Shown: positions 1 through 5,700 of the stretch, in pieces
Layout of the letters: each line of letters starts with the position of its first letter
How positions within the stretch are numbered: the stretch's first letter is position 1
Source of the DNA: Acetobacteraceae bacterium
GTDB taxonomy: Bacteria; Pseudomonadota; Alphaproteobacteria; Acetobacterales; Acetobacteraceae
Length of the DNA: 6,638 bases
Reading direction: 5' to 3'
Assembly: GCA_030044345.1 (NCBI GenBank)
Contig: JASHVY010000379.1
Span: forward strand, 1-6,638
The notes under the pieces: generated by a model
Database searches by the model: none
The model's input: only the letters and a program-made list of their open reading frames with translations
What the model was told of the DNA's origin: nothing
Program-made: the position numbers and the translations under genes

Positions 1-31
1 ATCAATCGGGTGCTTGGACAAAGAGCTCTGC

Positions 32-54
32 GCCAGCTTTCCAAGAAGGCTGGC
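32..54 (-). terminator. Hairpin just after the flavin reductase gene, possible terminator
   Basis: A near-perfect inverted repeat has arms GCCAGC (32-37) and GCTGGC (49-54), extended by U-G, U-A, U-A and C-G pairs to about 10 base pairs around a 3-base loop. It starts one or two bases beyond the stop codon of the minus-strand reductase gene, where a terminator would sit. No run of T follows on the minus strand (GCAGAGCTCTTT comes next), so it may be a weak intrinsic terminator or a 3'-end stabilising stem rather than a classical terminator. Confidence 0.45.
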
Positions 55-55
55 A

Positions 56-610
56 CTAGGCGGCGGCGCGTTCGGGCTGACAGCGTTCGAGTTGCGCGAT
101 CGCTTCGCCTACGGCTCGCTCGACCCGGAACAACGTTTTGGTGTCGGCAAGATGATAGCCGTGGAAATCCTGCTCCACCGCATAGACCGTGGTCGGCAGG
201 GTGAGTGCGTTGAGGAAGCCGAAGAGCGGGCGCAGCGCGTGCTCGATTACGAGACCATGCAAGAGAGAGCCGCCGGTTGCGGCGAGCAGCACCGGCTTGC
301 CGACAAAAGCACGGTGATCGACGAGATCGAAGAGATGCTTGAGGGCCCCGGTATAGGAGGCGCGATAGACTGGGGTGCCGACAACCAGAAGGTCGGCCCG
401 CTCGACCGCGGCGATCACCGCCGCGGCGCGGCCGGAGACCGCGGTTGGCGAGAGTGCCCCGAAGAGATGTGGCGCCTCGTCGATCAGCTCGATCAACCTA
501 CCCCTGGGGCCACCTTGGTGCTCGATCGTATCGAGAATTGCCGAAATTAGGGCAGTGGTTCGTGACGGTCGCGTCACGCTTCCGGAAAGTCCCAGGACTA
601 TCGAAGCCAT
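56..610 (-). CDS. msuE: NAD(P)H-dependent FMN reductase, MsuE/SsuE family
   Basis: This 184-residue protein belongs to the flavodoxin-like NADPH-dependent FMN reductase family. Seen in the sequence: an N-terminal beta strand followed by the phosphate-binding loop GSVTRPSRT (about residues 9-17), then ADLLVVGTPVYRASYTGALKHLFDLVD (about 72-98), matching the TPVY-x-x-x-Y-x-G-x-x-K-x-L-x-D signature of SsuE/MsuE, then VLLAATGG and an E-H-x-L-R-P-L-F-G-F segment closer to Pseudomonas MsuE than to E. coli SsuE. Length is normal and the frame is intact. Family members reduce FMN with NAD(P)H in the cytosol and pass FMNH2 to a partner monooxygenase (MsuD, SsuD or SfnG type) that releases sulfite from sulfonates or sulfones. 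No such partner lies in the window. The ATG at 610 is preferred over the GTG at 613 because a strong ribosome binding site ends 6 bases before it. The adjacent sigma-54 promoter and the upstream regulator suggest specific induction by an organosulfur compound. MsuE versus SsuE is my judgement from motifs. Confidence 0.87.
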   Translation of the reverse strand: MASIVLGLSGSVTRPSRTTALISAILDTIEHQGGPRGRLIELIDEAPHLFGALSPTAVSGRAAAVIAAVERADLLVVGTPVYRASYTGALKHLFDLVDHRAFVGKPVLLAATGGSLLHGLVIEHALRPLFGFLNALTLPTTVYAVEQDFHGYHLADTKTLFRVERAVGEAIAQLERCQPERAAA

Positions 611-616
611 CACTTT

Positions 617-623
617 CCCCCTT
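617..623 (-). promoter_or_regulatory. Ribosome binding site fixing the msuE start at the ATG
   Basis: On the minus strand the bases AAGGGGG lie 6 bases before the ATG at 610 but only 3 bases before the in-frame GTG at 613. The spacing favours the ATG and a product beginning MASIVLG. Confidence 0.65.
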
Positions 624-724
624 TGGTGTCGGGCGATTGATATTTATCTAGTTAGTCTATCGATACAATAGCAATTATGATCACTGGACAAAACGGGATG
701 CCCTCGTTTTGCCCGGGTACTACC

Positions 725-740
725 AGCAGGTATCGTGCCA
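725..740 (-). promoter_or_regulatory. Sigma-54 (-24/-12) promoter of msuE
   Basis: Read on the minus strand this is TGGCACG-ATAC-CTGCT. The -24 half TGGCACG matches the sigma-54 consensus fully, and the -12 half CTGCT differs from TTGCW at one base. The invariant GG and GC are separated by exactly 10 bases, as RpoN promoters require. Transcription would start near 714, giving a leader of about 100 bases before the msuE ATG. A sigma-54 activator is encoded directly upstream. The sequence match and context are direct observations; activity is inferred. Confidence 0.8.
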
Positions 741-792
741 GAAATTCGGATGAGATTTTTCAACGAGCTAGTGAAGTACCAAGTTCGAATGG

Positions 793-810
793 CTGTTGTA
801 AATGCAACAG
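793..810. promoter_or_regulatory. Inverted repeat, probable enhancer site 1 for the sigma-54 regulator
   Basis: CTGTTGTAAATGCAACAG has perfect 6-base arms (CTGTTG / CAACAG). Its core can be written TGTTGY-N4-GCARCA, a form shared with the second site 30 bases away. It lies about 88 bases upstream of the predicted msuE transcription start, within the usual range of activator sites for sigma-54 enhancer-binding proteins. Which protein binds it is inferred from position only. Confidence 0.62.
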
Positions 811-823
811 TTTTGCGAATAAT

Positions 824-839
824 TGTTGCCTTTGCAGCA
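824..839. promoter_or_regulatory. Inverted repeat, probable enhancer site 2 for the sigma-54 regulator
   Basis: TGTTGCCTTTGCAGCA has the same 6-4-6 architecture as the site at 794-809 (TGTTGY-N4-GCARCA), with one mismatch between its arms. The two sites are 30 bases apart, close to three helical turns, so bound dimers would lie on nearly the same DNA face. It ends 4 bases from the stop codon of the regulator gene. Confidence 0.6.
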
Positions 840-843
840 GCTA

Positions 844-2835
844 TCATTTCGCTAAGGGCCAGATCACCTCCCGTACTGACACTGCACGTGGGATCAAGCC
901 CAGCGCGAAGAAGCGGTCGGCGATTTTCTGTTGTTCCCAGATCACGTCTCTGTCGAGCGGCATGGTGCCATGGGTCAGGCGTTTGAAGGCGACCTCCAAC
1001 GTCGGCACATCAATGCCGATGCGAGCGGATAGAGCGCGCGCCATCTCGGTGGGTGTCGTCACCACTCGTTGGCCGATCGCGCGCAATTCCTCGACCAGTA
1101 TGGCAATGAGCTGCGGATGGGCCTCGGCCAGGGCGCGGCTCGCGATATGGAACTGATGGTTGGCGACCAGACCAGCCCCGTCGAATAGCACGCGAACCTC
1201 CAGGCTGCGCTGCGCGATGGTCAGCAGCGGATCCCAGAGGGCCCAGCCATCCACCTCACTGCCTCGCAGGATTGGACGCGGGTCACGCGGCTCAACGAAG
1301 ACCGGTTCGATATCCCCAAGCGACAATCCATGAGCTTCAAGGCCCCGCATCAGGAGATATTGGACGTTGGAGCCGCGGTTGAAGGCAATACGTTTGCCGC
1401 GCAGATCGGCAACGCCGCGGATCGGGCTGTCGCGCGGCACCACGACCGCCTCGCCCCGCGGCGCGGCCGGTTCGTAGGCGACATAGACGATCGGCGCCCC
1501 GTCGGCCTGTGCGAAGACGGGCGGCACCTCCCCGGTCGACCCGAAATCGATCTGGCCTGCGTGCAGGGCAGCAAGCAATTGCGGGCCCGCGGGGAAGTCG
1601 GACCAGCGTGTCGCGATGCCCTGACGGGCGAGTCTCTCCTCGAGTGTACGATGTGCCCGCAGGATGTTGAGCAAGCCAAATTTCTGATAGCCGATGCGGA
1701 GTTCGTGCAGGGGAGCCGGCCGGGCCGAGATGGCAGGTGCGGTGCTGATGGTGGCGCGGCAGGCGCCGCGCGGCGCGAGCACGCCGAGATGAGCAAGCTG
1801 GGTGCGCAACGTGTTGCGGCTGATGCCGAGAAGTTCGGCTGTACGGACCTGGTTGCCGCCGGCAAGGTCGAAGACGGTCTGGATCAGGCCGCGCGTCACC
1901 CTTTCAAACAAAGCAGGCTCGCGTGCAGCGACCGCCTGCCCGATGATCCGATGAAATACAGCATCGAATCCCTCGCCCTGACCGGTGGACTCTGTCGGAC
2001 TGGAGAGGAACTGCAGATCGACAGTGTCGATGACCTCGCGCCGTGCGAGCAGCACCGCATTATGGATGACATTCTCCAGCTCACGGATATTGCCTGGCCA
2101 GGAATAGTGGGCGAGCGCTGCGAGCGCCTCCGTGCCGAGACGTAGCTGCGGGCGCCCGTGCCGGGTGCCATAGAGTTTGAGAAAATGCTCTGCCAGAATT
2201 GGCAAGCTCGCTCGGCGCTCGCGCAGAGGCGGCAGCATGACGGTCGCGACATTGAGCCGGAAATAGAGGTCCTCACGGAAGCGTTTCGCCGTTATGGCGG
2301 CATGCAGATCAACATTGGTGGCGGCAATCACCCGCACGTCGATCGTCACCGGAACGCGCGAGCCGAGACGAAATACTTCGCGCTCCTGCAGCACACGCAG
2401 CAATTTGACTTGGATCGGCAAGGACAGGTCGCCGATTTCGTCAAGCAGCAATGTTCCTCCCTGCGCGGCTTCGAACCATCCTCGGTGAGCACGGATCGCA
2501 CCGGTGAACGCCCCTTTTTCATGGCCAAACAGCTCTGCTTCGGCAAGCGTCTCGCTAAGGGCGCCGCAATTGACCGCGAGAAAGGGCGCTCCGCGTCGTA
2601 GACTCTGTGCATGCACATAGTGCGCGGCCATTTCCTTGCCGGTGCCAGTCTCGCCGATGATCAGAACGGTGACATCGGTGGGCGCGAGGCGGTCGAGCAT
2701 GTCGCGAACCGCTTCCGAAGCCGGATCCGCGAAAATCGCCGGCCCTGTTTCGGTGCCAGGCACATTGAGCGCCGGAAACGAGGCCGTCCGGCCAGGCACG
2801 TTCGGAGGGAGGACGCGAAACTGTCGAAGAGTCAT
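844..2835 (-). CDS. Sigma-54 activator fused to a sulfonate-binding (SsuA-like) domain
   Basis: A 663-residue transcription activator. Residues about 30-280 form an AAA+ sigma-54 activation domain: Walker A GETGTGKE (61-68), GAFTGA loop (108-113), Walker B LLLDEIGDL (129-137), sensor I around ATN (172-174), the arginine-finger stretch RFREDLYFRLN (185-195) and sensor II WPGNIRELENV (246-256). A Fis-type helix-turn-helix follows at about 312-351 (AGGNQVRTAELLGISRNTLR). After an Ala/Pro-rich linker, residues about 376-663 resemble the aliphatic sulfonate-binding protein SsuA along its whole length: LRIGYQK, FPAGPQ, GSTGEVPPVFAQADGAPIVYV, SPIRGVADLRGKRIAF and VDGWALWDP. There is no N-terminal PAS, GAF or receiver domain, and no signal peptide or membrane helix, so the binding domain should lie in the cytoplasm and act as the sensor. 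All key ATPase and GAFTGA residues are present. The in-frame ATG at 2835 has only a weak ribosome site. SfnR and other organosulfur regulators are possible relatives of the front half; the ligand is inferred. Confidence 0.9.
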   Translation of the reverse strand: MTLRQFRVLPPNVPGRTASFPALNVPGTETGPAIFADPASEAVRDMLDRLAPTDVTVLIIGETGTGKEMAAHYVHAQSLRRGAPFLAVNCGALSETLAEAELFGHEKGAFTGAIRAHRGWFEAAQGGTLLLDEIGDLSLPIQVKLLRVLQEREVFRLGSRVPVTIDVRVIAATNVDLHAAITAKRFREDLYFRLNVATVMLPPLRERRASLPILAEHFLKLYGTRHGRPQLRLGTEALAALAHYSWPGNIRELENVIHNAVLLARREVIDTVDLQFLSSPTESTGQGEGFDAVFHRIIGQAVAAREPALFERVTRGLIQTVFDLAGGNQVRTAELLGISRNTLRTQLAHLGVLAPRGACRATISTAPAISARPAPLHELRIGYQKFGLLNILRAHRTLEERLARQGIATRWSDFPAGPQLLAALHAGQIDFGSTGEVPPVFAQADGAPIVYVAYEPAAPRGEAVVVPRDSPIRGVADLRGKRIAFNRGSNVQYLLMRGLEAHGLSLGDIEPVFVEPRDPRPILRGSEVDGWALWDPLLTIAQRSLEVRVLFDGAGLVANHQFHIASRALAEAHPQLIAILVEELRAIGQRVVTTPTEMARALSARIGIDVPTLEVAFKRLTHGTMPLDRDVIWEQQKIADRFFALGLIPRAVSVREVIWPLAK

Positions 2836-2843
2836 GCCATCAT
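2832..2843 (-). other. Three-codon mini-ORF overlapping the regulator start
   Basis: The minus strand reads ATG ATG GCA TGA, whose stop overlaps the regulator ATG in the form ATGA. It could be a tiny leader ORF coupled to regulator translation, or an accident of ATG-rich sequence. No ribosome binding site precedes it. Confidence 0.15.
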
Positions 2844-2852
2844 AGAGTAGAG

Positions 2853-2877
2853 TACGATCATGTTTATAAATACGATC
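2853..2877. repeat. Direct repeat TACGATC upstream of the regulator gene
   Basis: TACGATC occurs at 2853-2859 and 2871-2877, with starts 18 bases apart, in the AT-rich leader of the regulator gene. The flanking bases are AT-rich too (TTTATAAA between the copies). It may be an operator or part of a weak promoter; I could not find a convincing -35/-10 pair around it. Confidence 0.3.
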
Positions 2878-2930
2878 TTTTCTATATTCTCTCTATAGTA
2901 ATTATTTATTGGAGTGCCCAAATCTGGTCG

Positions 2931-2946
2931 CGCCCCAAAGGTGCCC
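2931..2946 (-). promoter_or_regulatory. Weak candidate sigma-54 promoter facing the regulator gene
   Basis: On the minus strand GGGCACC-TTTG-GGGCG has GG and GC separated by exactly 10 bases and a good -24 half (GGCAC), but a poor -12 half (GGGC instead of TTGC). It would start transcription near 2920, about 85 bases before the regulator ATG, allowing autoregulation. No copy of the TGTTGY-N4-GCARCA element was found upstream of it. Confidence 0.25.
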
Positions 2947-3070
2947 GGACAAAATCGGATCGGGGAGAGGATCAATCAGGCCCTTCCTCAATCCATGTGG
3001 GGCCTGCGAGCATCCTTCTGACGAGGATTATTCTAAGGCACCAACAATTCTCCTGCATCATTACGACCAG

Positions 3071-3108
3071 CTTCTTCAAAGAAGGCAACGGTCCGAAGAT
3101 TTACTTCG
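3071..3108. repeat. Two adjacent small palindromes
   Basis: CTTCTT-CA-AAGAAG (3071-3084) is followed by CGAAG-ATTTA-CTTCG (3094-3108). Both arm sets use the same CTTC/GAAG core. Neither is followed by a T run, so they are not obvious terminators. Confidence 0.3.
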
Positions 3109-3227
3109 AACAAATAGACTTCATATGGGCAGTCCAACGTAATGCGCTGTACATACACGCAAATCCCTGCATCAACACTGATGGGATCAAGCCCAATCTG
3201 CCAATGCGGAGTGTTGTTCTAAATGAT

Positions 3228-3245
3228 GGTTCTTCGAGAAGTACC
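3228..3245. repeat. 18-base imperfect palindrome
   Basis: GGTTCTTCGAGAAGTACC has 8-base arms with one mismatch and a GA centre. It could be an operator for a dimeric regulator or a short hairpin. It shares the TTC/GAA core with the palindromes about 130 bases to the left. Confidence 0.3.
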
Positions 3246-3310
3246 CTTTCCGTCTTTGGAAGGCCAAGCGGCCCCATCTGGAAGTCATCCCGTTGCTTCT
3301 ATATTCCTAG

Positions 3311-3340
3311 TTGACAGATAGGGAAAGTCGTATTTTATAT
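3311..3340 (+). promoter_or_regulatory. Possible sigma-70-type promoter reading rightward
   Basis: A perfect -35 box TTGACA (3311-3316) is followed by AT-rich sequence TATTTTATAT (3331-3340) in which a poor -10 can be placed at 17-19 bases (TTTATA, TTATAT or TATATC). If active it would give a leader of about 500 bases before the transporter ATG, or transcribe an unrecognised unit within the gap. Confidence 0.25.
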
Positions 3341-3670
3341 CGCCCTCCGATATATTGAGGCGGTGAATTCTCTCCACTGTCCGATCAAGGAGGCTCGGTC
3401 GATGATCACGGCCATTCCGTAAAGCATTGTCGACGATAGAGCGATTCCTTGCGGCGATCCCTGTTTCCGGAACGCGTGGGCAGGAGACATGACCGAGCGA
3501 AGGGGCAACGCAAGATGCAAGGCGAACACTCCGCTGCCGAGTCTGCCGGCAACGGCTGCAGCAATATTGGCGGCCGGCCACGCAAGCCCGGCGATCCCCG
3601 CAGTCGAAAAGAACATCGTCGTCAGCCGACAGAATAGCTGCAGGCTTGCGGCAATCAGGTTGCGCTGCAT
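3335..3670 (-). CDS. Doubtful small ORF, unknown, hydrophobic N-terminal half
   Basis: From the ATG at 3670 this frame gives 111 residues beginning MQRNLIAASLQLF, with a hydrophobic Ala/Gly-rich stretch (AGIAGLAWPAANIAAAVAGRLGSG, about residues 24-47). Codon third positions are moderately GC-rich, as in a real gene, but no ribosome binding site precedes the ATG and no family is recognised. The open frame continues upstream antisense to the transporter start, which suggests that at least that part is a shadow. It overlaps another doubtful ORF on the plus strand; both cannot easily be real. Confidence 0.2.
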   Translation of the reverse strand: MQRNLIAASLQLFCRLTTMFFSTAGIAGLAWPAANIAAAVAGRLGSGVFALHLALPLRSVMSPAHAFRKQGSPQGIALSSTMLYGMAVIIDRASLIGQWREFTASIYRRAI

Positions 3671-3854
3671 GCTGGAGAAGATCCGAACGACGAAAGGGAT
3701 AAGTCTCGCCGGGCTGGAATTCCGCTTGGATCCAGCTCTATTCGCGCGGTTCACCCTCGGCAGCGTCGTTTCTGCCCAGCAGAAGAAGAAGTTGCAACCG
3801 CTTGTGGTACGGGCCCGAGCGCAGGATAGGCAAACAGGCAGGAGGACGGAATGA
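3489..3854 (+). CDS. Doubtful small ORF ending on the transporter start codon
   Basis: This 121-residue basic frame (beginning MTERRGNARCK) ends with TGA overlapping the transporter ATG as ATGA, an arrangement typical of translational coupling. AGGAG lies upstream, but only 2 bases before the ATG, too close for normal use. No domain is recognised, and the opposite strand is also open here. The overlap may be chance. Confidence 0.2.
   Translation: MTERRGNARCKANTPLPSLPATAAAILAAGHASPAIPAVEKNIVVSRQNSCRLAAIRLRCMLEKIRTTKGISLAGLEFRLDPALFARFTLGSVVSAQQKKKLQPLVVRARAQDRQTGRRTE
3840..3845 (+). promoter_or_regulatory. Ribosome binding site of the MFS transporter gene
   Basis: A complete AGGAGG lies 5 bases before the ATG at 3851, which fixes this start and predicts efficient translation. 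Confidence 0.8.
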
Positions 3855-5179
3855 GCGAGAAGGTGGTGCCGGTGAATCTGCCGGCACGCTTGCGAAAGCC
3901 GCTGGGCGGCGGAGCGGGAAGCGGCGACGCTGGCGCAAGCACCGGTCTCAAGATCCCGTTTCGCGGAGCCTTCCTGGTCGCTGTGGCCGCCGGGCTTGGC
4001 TATGGCTTTGATGCATACGCCGTCAATATCTATGGGATACTGGGCCCAACGCTGATCAAGGATCTCGATATTACGGCCAGGACTTTCGGGCTCATCGGCT
4101 CGATCTTCCTCGTCGGCTATACCATCGGGACCATTGGCTTCGGCATCCTTGCGGACCATATCGGTCGCTGCGACGCACTTGGCTGGTCGATCATCCTCTA
4201 CGGCATAACCACCGCGATCGGCGGCATCAGCTCCAACCTTTACATCTTCACCGGATTGCGCTTCCTCACTGGGATCGGTGGCGCAGGCGAGCTCGCCGTC
4301 GGCGCGCCCTACACGGCCGAGATGTGGCCTGCCAAGGTGCGCGCCCTCGGCACTGGCGGCATCATGTTCTCGCTGTACTCGGCGGGTTACATCTTCGCCG
4401 CAATCTGTGCTCTCTTCATTGTGCCGCGCTTCGGTTGGCGATGGGCCTTCGGATTCGCCATCGTTCCGGCCGTTCTTGTCTTTATTTTCCGCCAGCTCAT
4501 CCAGGAGTCAGTCCGCTTCCAGCACGCCAAGGCCGAGATCGAACAGAGGCTGCGCGAAGAGGGGCTTCATCATCCGCGCGTCAATATCTTCAGCCTTCCT
4601 GGCGCCTGGCGCCGCATTATCGTCGGTTGGCTGCTTTACGTGCCAAATGCCTGTGGCTACTGGGGCATCACCGTCTTCCTCACCACCTTCATGGTGAAGA
4701 AGTTCGGGGTGACGCCGATCGATGCGATCTTCTACGCAATGATTTTCTATATCGTGCAGTTCTTCCTCTCCTATGTCGGAACCGGGCTGTCCGACATCAT
4801 CGGTCGGCGTGCTGCCGGCATCCTTGGCGCCCTCATCATGATCGGCTGCACGATCGTCGCCTCGACCGCCGCGTCGTTCCATACCTTTGTCATCTTCGGC
4901 GGCGTGATGATCGGCATGCTCGGCTGGATGTGGGGAATCGGCGATACCTATCTCAGCGAATTTTTCCGCACGACGTTGCGCGGCACCGGCTTCGGCATCA
5001 TGGTGGGCGGCGGGCGCGTCGCTTCGATCTTCGCGCCCTACCTCGTCGGGGTCGGGATCGCCGCCTGGGGGCCGACAATCCCGTTCCTGCTGACCTCGTG
5101 CCTCTGGGTCGTGTCGATCATCGGCTATCTGCTTGGCCCGGAGACACATGGGCGCGAGCTCGAGGAAGTGCAGCTCTGA
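3851..5179 (+). CDS. Major facilitator superfamily transporter, substrate unknown
   Basis: A 442-residue inner-membrane secondary transporter with the layout of 12 helices split by a charged central loop (about 219-250). A cytoplasmic, Gly/Pro/basic tail of about 36 residues comes first. Helix 1 carries GYGFDAYAVN (50-59) with an acidic residue as in proton-coupled acid symporters. The loop after helix 2 has GILADHIGRCDAL (98-110), the MFS signature G-x-x-x-D-x-x-G-R with Cys where Arg or Lys is usual. PYTAEMWPAKVRALG (153-167) and its C-half echo YLSEFFRTTLRGTG (367-380) match the sugar/organic-acid porter P-x-Y-x-x-E-x-x-P-x-x-x-R-G pattern. The second-half repeat GTGLSDIIGRR (310-320) and the C-terminal PETHGRELEE (430-439) agree. 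The frame is complete and the ribosome site strong. Cargo is likely a small organic acid, sugar or related metabolite. Its divergent position next to a sulfonate-type regulator allows organosulfur import, but no sigma-54 promoter was found for it, so this link is only inference. Confidence 0.9.
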   Translation: MSEKVVPVNLPARLRKPLGGGAGSGDAGASTGLKIPFRGAFLVAVAAGLGYGFDAYAVNIYGILGPTLIKDLDITARTFGLIGSIFLVGYTIGTIGFGILADHIGRCDALGWSIILYGITTAIGGISSNLYIFTGLRFLTGIGGAGELAVGAPYTAEMWPAKVRALGTGGIMFSLYSAGYIFAAICALFIVPRFGWRWAFGFAIVPAVLVFIFRQLIQESVRFQHAKAEIEQRLREEGLHHPRVNIFSLPGAWRRIIVGWLLYVPNACGYWGITVFLTTFMVKKFGVTPIDAIFYAMIFYIVQFFLSYVGTGLSDIIGRRAAGILGALIMIGCTIVASTAASFHTFVIFGGVMIGMLGWMWGIGDTYLSEFFRTTLRGTGFGIMVGGGRVASIFAPYLVGVGIAAWGPTIPFLLTSCLWVVSIIGYLLGPETHGRELEEVQL

Positions 5180-5700
5180 GAGTGTGTCTCTGGCCTCAGC
5201 AATCAATCACCTCCAGTGATCGTGACTGAAGTGGCGTAGAGGAAGGGCAGGGGTCGCAATGATGGCACCTCCGAAGTCCTTGCGTAACCCTCGACTGTGA
5301 TCGAGTGAGGAAAAGCAACCAGAATTGCCGGAGTTTCGTGGATGTGCTGCGAAACTGGCACACTTCGGGTGGCTTGCGGACGATCTCGAGGGCAATACGA
5401 GCAAGCGGCCTGGGCGACTTGCATCGAAGCCCCACAGCTAGGCGCATCCGCGATAGATATTGAGGGTGCCTAAGCATTGAGGGTGTCTGGACCCTATGGC
5501 GTCATCTCTGCGGCCTGATCGTCCGCCTCGAGGCGACCCGGTCCGCACGGGGTCAACGACAGCGCCCGCCGCTTGGCGCGCCACGCCGATTTCAACCGCC
5601 TTCGTTGAACCTGCCGGCTGACGAATGCGATTGTTGATAACGAGCTTCAAATAAACGTTCTATACCACAACCGAATAGAATTGCATGTTCGGGGTCGGAC
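5180..5700. other. Intergenic stretch without a convincing gene
   Basis: About 520 bases follow the transporter stop. Short frames are open on both strands but none has a good ribosome site with recognisable content. Around 5485-5650 the minus strand holds a frame ending RLEADDQAAEMTP-stop that reads like a protein C-terminus but lacks an ATG, so it could be gene debris. A 13-base direct repeat and a small hairpin lie at 5459-5495. No clear terminator for the transporter gene was found. Confidence 0.45.
5459..5488. repeat. Tandem direct repeat ATTGAGGGTGYCT
   Basis: ATTGAGGGTGCCT (5459-5471) recurs as ATTGAGGGTGTCT (5476-5488), a period of 17 bases with one difference. The second copy enters a small hairpin, AGGGT-GTCTGG-ACCCT (5480-5495). 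It could be a protein-binding site pair, a slippage duplication or debris of a repeat element. Confidence 0.4.

Larger units (their letters stand above)
2836..3850. other. Long gap between divergent genes, no convincing gene
   Basis: About 1 kb separates the regulator from the transporter, more than two divergent promoters need. Roughly 2840-3350 is visibly richer in A and T than the flanking genes, and its open frames show no recognisable family motifs. The part from about 3350 to 3850 is GC-richer and open in several frames on both strands. Small palindromes occur at 3071-3084, 3094-3108 and 3228-3245. It may hold decayed genes, an unrecognised small RNA or control sites; none can be shown from sequence alone. 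Confidence 0.5.

Noticed and set aside
14..550. Long plus-strand open frame of 178 codons
   Set aside because: It is antisense to the clear flavin reductase gene, lacks any recognisable motif, and is a shadow of GC-rich codon structure.
644..847. 67-codon minus-strand frame between the regulator and msuE
   Set aside because: It covers the sigma-54 promoter and both inverted repeats, has no ribosome site and no protein-like pattern.
1330..2145. Plus-strand open frame of 271 codons
   Set aside because: It lies wholly antisense to the sigma-54 regulator and has no domain content.
3811..3830. TGG-N11-GC match resembling a sigma-54 promoter before the transporter
   Set aside because: The GG to GC spacing is 11 rather than 10 bases and the -12 half is poor, so it fails the defining feature.
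4324..5229. Plus-strand open frame of 301 codons inside the transporter gene
   Set aside because: It is a frame-shifted shadow of the MFS gene, Arg- and His-rich, without helices or motifs.
5196..5477. 93-codon minus-strand frame after the transporter
   Set aside because: Several frames are open here on both strands; this one is Arg/Ser/Cys-rich without motifs or a ribosome site.
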